Assembly: GCA_964020975.1 (NCBI GenBank)
Contig: OZ026625.1
Location: 37,485,106-37,549,105, forward strand
DNA: 64,000 nt
Source: Hermodice carunculata
Lineage: Eukaryota; Annelida; Polychaeta; Eunicida; Amphinomidae
Direction of reading: 5' to 3'
How positions within the stretch are numbered: the stretch's first letter is position 1; every line of letters begins with the position of its first letter. Of this stretch, positions 57,695 to 64,000 are shown piece after piece. A model generated the notes under the pieces. The model worked only from the letters and a program-made list of their open reading frames with translations. It did not search any database and was not told the origin of the DNA. Both the position numbers and the translations under genes were made by a program.

Positions 57695-57918
57695 TTAACC
57701 CTTTGCCTCTTCAGTTCAGGCTGAATCAACAGCTTTCCTTAGCATGGGATGGGCCCTGTGCCAAAGAAAGTTGCTGACCTGGATTAAGTTTTTTAGATAG
57801 GTCTCATCTTCAATTCTCACTCAAATTGTGTTTCACTATACAGTGTAGTTAAATTAGGTCAGAAACACTGAAGCAGATGACATTAGCCCACAATTCAAGT
57901 TAAGCAGGAAAAGGTTAA
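57695..57918. mobile_element. TTAA-type MITE, family A, reverse orientation
   Basis: It runs from TTAACCCTTTGCCTCTTCAG to AAGCAGGAAAAGGTTAA. The hairpin parts are AATCAACAGCTTTCCTTAGC and GCCAAAGAAAGTTGCTGACC. Confidence 0.85.
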
Positions 57919-58729
57919 CAAGAAACTTATTATCCACATATGGCATGCTTTTTGTTCCAGCCTCAAACTCAATCTTTCTTACTGTATAGAATTCCAATGA
58001 AATCAGAGTCCACTGTAAGGTTAAAAAGCTTGTATAACCAACTTCCAATTTCACAGAAACATTTAACTCATTTGAAGGGCAAGTACTGAAACTTACATCC
58101 TGCATAATTATACTTAAATGTGCATGAAAGTTAAACTGTCATAATTTTTATTTAATTTTGTTGAACTTTTATCCTGAAAATCTAGCTATATGGGACCAAT
58201 ATAACCTAGAAACATAATCTACTGTACTCTCTGATTTATGCTCTTTATACTGAGTAATGCATGAACATTATTGACACAATATGTCTTTACACAGTGAAGT
58301 AATTTCCTCAAAGGAAGAAAATCTTAATCACATAAATCTACTTTTGATGTTACTAAAAATGCTCTTCTATTTTCAAAACATACATGCATAATTTAGGTAT
58401 ATTGCACTTTGATTTTTCAATGCATAATATACTTGTGTAATCAACCATCTTTTAAATAAGGTGATCACATAATCCTGGATGCCAATCATCTGACCTCCAA
58501 ATATATTTCAAAAATTTAACAAACAAAAAAAAACAAACAAACAACCCCCCCACACACACACACAATGTTTTTTGCCTAAAGGTGAAAACCATTATGCCCC
58601 CCCCCCCCCCACCCCCTTCCATACATCTGCTAACATTGAGAAGCAAATTTTCAGTGTTCTACTCTCGCTCAAATGGCCACTCACTCCAGGTCAAATTTAT
58701 CCACACCAATTGAAAGCACATAGGGTATA

Positions 58730-59135
58730 TTCTTTGACCTGGGTACTTCACATAGTGATCTAATTTTGTTACAGGACACATCTTTATGCCATGATATGTA
58801 TTTGTGTGTGTGAAGTTTCTTGAAAGCAAAGCTTAAAGGAATTAAATTACAGTGCTGACACTATCTTTTACAATGCTAAATCACTGACCCAGATACTTGA
58901 CCTGCTGTCCTTCCCACTGACCCAGATACTTGACCTGGTGCCCTTTTTTTGTGCATGACACATCCCTATGACCAGATATATGTGTATAAAGCTTAATGAT
59001 TCTAAGTCAGAAGGCAATTTACAGTTAAGGTCCAGACATGCAGTGCATTTCAGTTTTACATGACTGTATTACCAATCACCCACATACTTGACCTATGAAC
59101 TATTTTGTTACTAGACAGACCTTTAGGTCAACTTA

Positions 59136-59179
<44 letters not shown>

Positions 59180-59188
59180 TGTGTGTCT

Positions 59189-59261
<73 letters not shown>

Positions 59262-59480
59262 ATGAAACTTAGGTAAATATTAAAGGCATTACGGTGCAGA
59301 CATTATTTTACAAGCACATATCACTGTGACCCAGATACTTCACCTAATAACCTACTTTTCATGCACAAAACACCCTTGAGCCGAGATGCACATTGTTGTA
59401 AAGTTTCATGATTGTAAGTCACAGGACATAAAAGTTCAAGCACTGACACACAATGCGCTGACATGTCAGTTTAACCTGAA
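58730..59480. repeat. ~150-bp satellite, second block
   Basis: About four to five units of the 41765-43385 satellite (GACCCAGATACTTGACCT, CTTTAGGTCAAC, AAGTTTCATGATTGTAAGTC). A GT microsatellite (59139-59260) has grown out of the short TGTGTGTG tract found in every unit. Confidence 0.88.
59139..59260. repeat. GT microsatellite, ~122 bp
   Basis: About 60 GT dinucleotides with a few GTAT/GTCT interruptions near 59172-59196. Confidence 0.97.
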
Positions 59481-60839
59481 GCCTGACCTTTCATTGCCTG
59501 CAAAGCAGACCAAGTTCCATGTTACTACACTTGGTCTGCCCTTCTTTGACAGATTTTATTTATAGTAAAGGAAACAGAAATATACTGTGATCCTCCCCCC
59601 TAGGCTGAGACACTAATCAGGAACTTCATCATTATCACCTACACCAGTAGCAACCTCTGGTCCCTAGTGAACTGAAGCCTGTTACCATAGTAACCATGCT
59701 CAGCCAATTAGAAACTGAGTCACTTTTCCAATGCTAAAACAGTGACCTGTCAAAGAAGGGCAGACCCAGCAGAGTAGACAAAACATGCAGCTTGGGTCTG
59801 CTTTGGAGGCAAGACCTTTCAATGCCTTCAGAGATATCCATCTGTAACTGAACAGTTCTTTTCCATTATGGTTAATATTACAGTGATATCTGACTACATA
59901 CAATATAGTGTTACAATCATATCTAAAATGACGCGGTCTTCCAATTTCAGAGTAAAATGATCCTATTAAAAAATATCATTTTGCACTTTCAATGATTAAT
60001 TTTGAAAGCAAGGCCTTCCAATTTCATAGCAAAATGTCCTTGTTGACATATCTTACTTTACACTTTCCAGGGAATTAATTTGAAGTCCAGGATTTCCATT
60101 TTGTGAAGCTAAAACTGTGAAATAGGTCTCAATTACTATGCTGAAAATGTCAAAAAAACTTTCTCTGCAGTTTGAACCAAGTACACACATGATGATTCAC
60201 TTTTGCTGTACATTATTTTTGTTTTACATATTCTGCTGAATATGATGCATATTTTTAAGAAAAACAATACAATGTGTCATTAAAAAGATGCTTCTGCCAC
60301 CTGATGATTTTCTGTTTTGGCAGAAAAAATAACAGAAAAATGATTTTCACATGAAAATTTCCAAAGAAAATGAAACAAAATCAAACACAGGAACAAATAA
60401 AGTAGAAATTTGGTACATTCTTTCATTACAATGGTAAACTTCATGCCTAAAACTAGCCTTATCAACTCATTTACAATCATGATAAGGTTTATCAACAGTG
60501 CTGCAATTATTAATTTCGCACTTTGAGACTCTTGCGGTAGCTTTTGTTTCCATGAAAAAGAGCATCAAGGCTGTCATGTAACATATACAAGCTAATGATG
60601 ACACTGTATTGTCTGTACTATTCCATTGCACCCTTAGTTAAGCACTCTCCCCTTCTGAATTCTTGAGAAAGGGCCCTGTAATGAATGACTCTGGCTGCAC
60701 CTATGTTATTCTGGCTTCATACAAGGGTTTTCTCAACGTAAATTGAAGCTGGTATTGAGGTTGCCTGGTGTGGGAAGTTATTAGTTTCAGACAGTGTGGC
60801 AGTCAAACGCAAGTTTTCCTATTCAGGTAGATATATCAA

Positions 60840-62310
60840 AAGAAGTGTCCAATGGGCTTAATGCTCTGCTGACCACCATCACAAAAAATCATTTTCTGAA
60901 ATGTATTCAATCAACAAACTTGAAAAATTAATCAAGGTTAGCCATATAGTATAATATCCAACGTCCACATGATACACATTTGTGGTACATTAGGTATCAT
61001 TTGCCTTATTCTTTATCAATATATTGAATTAAAAGTCCTTTTCTTAAGTGCTTAATGACCTTGAAAATAGGCCAAGGTCACACAATCATTGGGTCAAGGT
61101 AACCCAAAGCATAGGTTACCAAGTAGAGTTTTATATACAATGTACTCAAGTGCAATTTTGATCTAGAGACTTAATTCATTTTGCCACTGGTGTTCACACT
61201 ACACACTACCATTACAAAACCATGTCTTACAACTTAACAGGTCTGGTGACCTTACAAAAATAGGTCCATGTCACTCATCTTACATAATATATTAGCATTG
61301 GACATGATCTATATATTCTATCAATTTGGCATGTCTAATTCAATTATTTTTTGAGATATGAAATTTTTATGTTTCATAACATTTCAACACAAAATTTCCA
61401 TCCAATTATAGGGGGCACCACTAGTATCACAACTGACCAAACTTTTTACCTCTTCTACAATCCTCCTGAATTTCATAAAGATCCATCAAAAATTAAGGAT
61501 GCTGGACTAGTCGCAAGATTTTCACATTTTGACCTGCATATTAATACCATAGGTAGTGTCACCAACAATCATGGGGATGAAGATTTTCATACACTTTTAT
61601 AAGTTCTAAAAGTTATAGGGGCCAAACTCAAAAATTGTGGGGTGCAGGCATTTACAAGATAACCCCAATATTCAGACTGGCCATATGACCTTGACCTCAA
61701 CTTGCATTAAAAACTGTCACTGCTCAAAATGTGTACCCCCACCTCCAGCTTTCCATACTTGGTCTGTTTATTCAGGTGAGGTAATAACTTTTTGAGTCAC
61801 TGAAAAAAAAAACCAAAAAACTTGGAAAACAGCCAAACTCGATAATTATAGTCACTGTGACCCCAAAAGTTGGTTACCAAGTACAGTTTCATGTACAATG
61901 TAATCAAGTGCAATTTTGATCTGGAGGCTCAATTTTCTTTGTCATTGATACCCAAACTACACCCTACCATTACAAAATCACCTGTTCCAACTTGACAGGT
62001 CTGGTGACCTCACAGAAATAGGTCAATGTCACTGATGCTTGATAACATATAAGCATTGGCTATGATTTATATATCCTATAAATTTGGAATGTTTAATTTG
62101 ATTGTTTTTCAAAATATGGAATTTTGTATCTCTCATGACATTTTACATCATAATCTAGATCAAATTATAGGTGGTTCAACTAGGACTGTAACTGACCGAG
62201 ATTTTGACCTGTTCTACAATCCCGCTTAATTTCATAAAGATCCATCAAACATTAAGGATGATGGACTGGTCACAAGATTTTCACATTTTGACTTGTATAT
62301 TTCTTACTAT
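60840..62310. repeat. ~760-bp dispersed repeat, tandem dimer
   Basis: The landmark CTGGTGACCT(T/C)ACA(A/G)AAATAGGT appears at 61244 and 62003, a ~759-bp period. The left start near 60845 (GTCCAATGGGCTTAATGCTC) is the AACAAGAGGCC-type end. CTTTCCATACTTGGTCTGTT and ATCCATCAAA are shared with 28435-29717. Confidence 0.85.
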
Positions 62311-64000
62311 ATATTAATATGTACAGAACACTAAAAGCTATGTTAAAAGACTCATACAAGGGTGGGAAGAATAAGCACAAAGCTCTTGACAGAAAAATGT
62401 CTTCTAGGATAATTAGCCACTCAAAGCTGGGACTTTTAATAGTGAATATTTTCTACTATAATACCTGAAAGTATTTGTACGTAACCTCTATTTAGGACAG
62501 GTGCTATAATATGGTGTAACTCCACCAACAATAATAAGAGGAAGCTGGTTTTCAGTGGGAACGTGTTCCATTATAATGTGCATCTCTAATACAAATTTGG
62601 TGAAGGTGCAATGGATCCTTGTTGAGATATTATGGTAACGTCAGCCCCTTATGCACCACTTAGACGGACTTAAAATGAATACTTCAAAGTTTCATAAAAT
62701 CTTTATAAACACACAGACAGACGGACGATGCAGGGGATGCCAATAACCTCCAGCACTTTATGTGCCGAGGGTAAAAACCCTTGAAAAGAAAACAGTAAAT
62801 CACCTCTACTGCATGTGAATTTGAGCAAAAGCCACTGAAGAGTAAATTCAAAACTTCATTGAAATGATAGATTTACAGAAACTATAGAAAGAGATGTACT
62901 CAGGAGGGCATCATTTAACCAAAATAAATTATCTTTTTAGGAGATAGGCCTATTGTGATACAACTTCATAATTAATTGCCTCCTCTAAGCTACATGTAAG
63001 CATCAACCATGAACATATGCTAGGGCTATCCATTAGCTACATAGCCATTGGCTAAAAAAATTGTGATATGAATAACCAAAATTGAGTTAGTTTCAGAAAA
63101 AATAGTTCAAGATATTTCATAATTTATTCAACTTTTGAAGCACATATTCATGGTATTTTAGTTAACTATTTAGATTTATTGAGCATAATTTTAGTATACA
63201 GGATTCTGCTCATGGTTTCGGCCACATAATGAGCAGCTTGCTAAAGAGGTTAATGTTACTGTAACCAAATTGACTTCAGTTGTAACATTCCTAAAGCCAG
63301 CCCAGGATACTTACCACCTTCTGGGTGGCAAACTTCCCATAAGCATAACAACAGTAACCCCTTGGCTCTCAGGCTCTGGAATGTCATTCTCCATTAACCT
63401 CAACACACTGAAATTCTAATTCAGGCAGGTAAAAATTCAAAACGTTTGCCCTGGGGCCAACCAAAATAAAAATTTTGTTTCCACTGATAGGCTGTGAATG
63501 AATGGGTAAGTGGCCTAAGAGTAGGGGCAAGTTGTATTTCCCAAGAAATTTGCCTGCAGACAAGAGAACAAAAGAATTACATGTACCATCACCTGAGGAT
63601 TAACCTTTGCTGTCAGTATCAATTGAACACTTTTAGGTGTGCATGCTTGTGTTATTATAACTGTAATTTGGCCTGCCACTGCAAGTTGATCTGAACTATC
63701 CAGTTTGCATCATACATTACATTTCCACCCAAAATTGAGTTTATTTCAAAATACGAGTGACAGGCTGGGCCTGGAGGCCAGTCTATGGCTGTTACCACGT
63801 TGTCTAAGGTTTCACAGACACCTGTGGTCCATGAATTCCCATACAAGCCACCTGTAGAATGCCTATCCACGCCACCTGCAGCACTCCGAATACTGCCACC
63901 TGTCTGGAACACTCAATGCACACAGCATGCATCTTTCTTCATCCAGAAAGTAGAAAAGGTGACAAGTAACACTTCACAAGATTGATCAGAGGCTGCACTG
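62311..64000. other. No gene supported
   Basis: 62640-62780 is a worn repeat end with CAGACAGACGGACGATGCAG. 63842-63908 has three nearby GCCACCTG(T/C) words that open frames on both strands. Nothing with splice-supported coding potential was found. Confidence 0.45.

Noticed and set aside
63655-63985. Open frames on both strands near 63.8 kb
   Set aside because: Created by short GCCACCTG-type repeats; no splice sites in a consistent frame.

Overview
This is a stretch of animal nuclear DNA from an invertebrate. It is AT-rich and intron-dominated, and no long open reading frame is present. A mollusc, or another lophotrochozoan, is my best guess. The basis is the many interspersed repeats carrying TTGACC / GGTCAAGGTCA motifs, the AACAAGAGGCC repeat starts and the GGACGGACG-type repeat ends, which I associate from memory with bivalve and gastropod genomes. 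Species cannot be fixed from the sequence alone.

The one real gene I can support is on the minus strand: the middle of a betaglycan (TGF-beta receptor type III, TGFBR3) homologue. Nine coding exons lie at 44298-44401, 24722-24899, 18357-18483, 16818-17013, 14722-14899, 14112-14293, 12232-12381, 11620-11808 and 10285-10438. Each has GT-AG borders, and the intron phases agree from one exon to the next. Together they give 485 codons in one frame without a stop. They cover the membrane-distal orphan domain, the zona pellucida (ZP) N half, the acidic glycosaminoglycan-type linker and the start of the ZP C half. The signal-peptide end (above 44401) and the rest of ZP-C, membrane segment and tail (below 10285) were not found and may lie outside the window.

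Region by region. 1-10.2 kb holds TTAA-flanked MITEs, a 42-bp minisatellite inside one of them, and a large array of a ~31-bp AT-rich unit. 10.2-19 kb holds eight of the nine exons, with MITEs close to several splice sites. 19-25 kb is intron plus one exon. 25-44 kb is a ~19.4-kb intron with long dispersed repeats, a relatively repeat-poor island (31.3-33.7 kb) and two weak candidate exons. 44.3 kb is the most upstream exon found. 44.6-64 kb is repeats (150-bp satellite, CCAAT-containing array, a 441-bp higher-order repeat, ~760-bp dimers), MITEs, a THAP-like gene relic near 53 kb and a few weak exon candidates.

The most unusual structure is that two betaglycan exons (44.4 kb and 14.9 kb) each have their 3' splice site plus the first ~18-20 exon bases tandemly repeated upstream. 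There are 4 copies at a 79-bp period and 6 copies at a ~50-bp period, most still carrying the acceptor AG. No RNA genes, CRISPR arrays or virus-derived elements were recognised.
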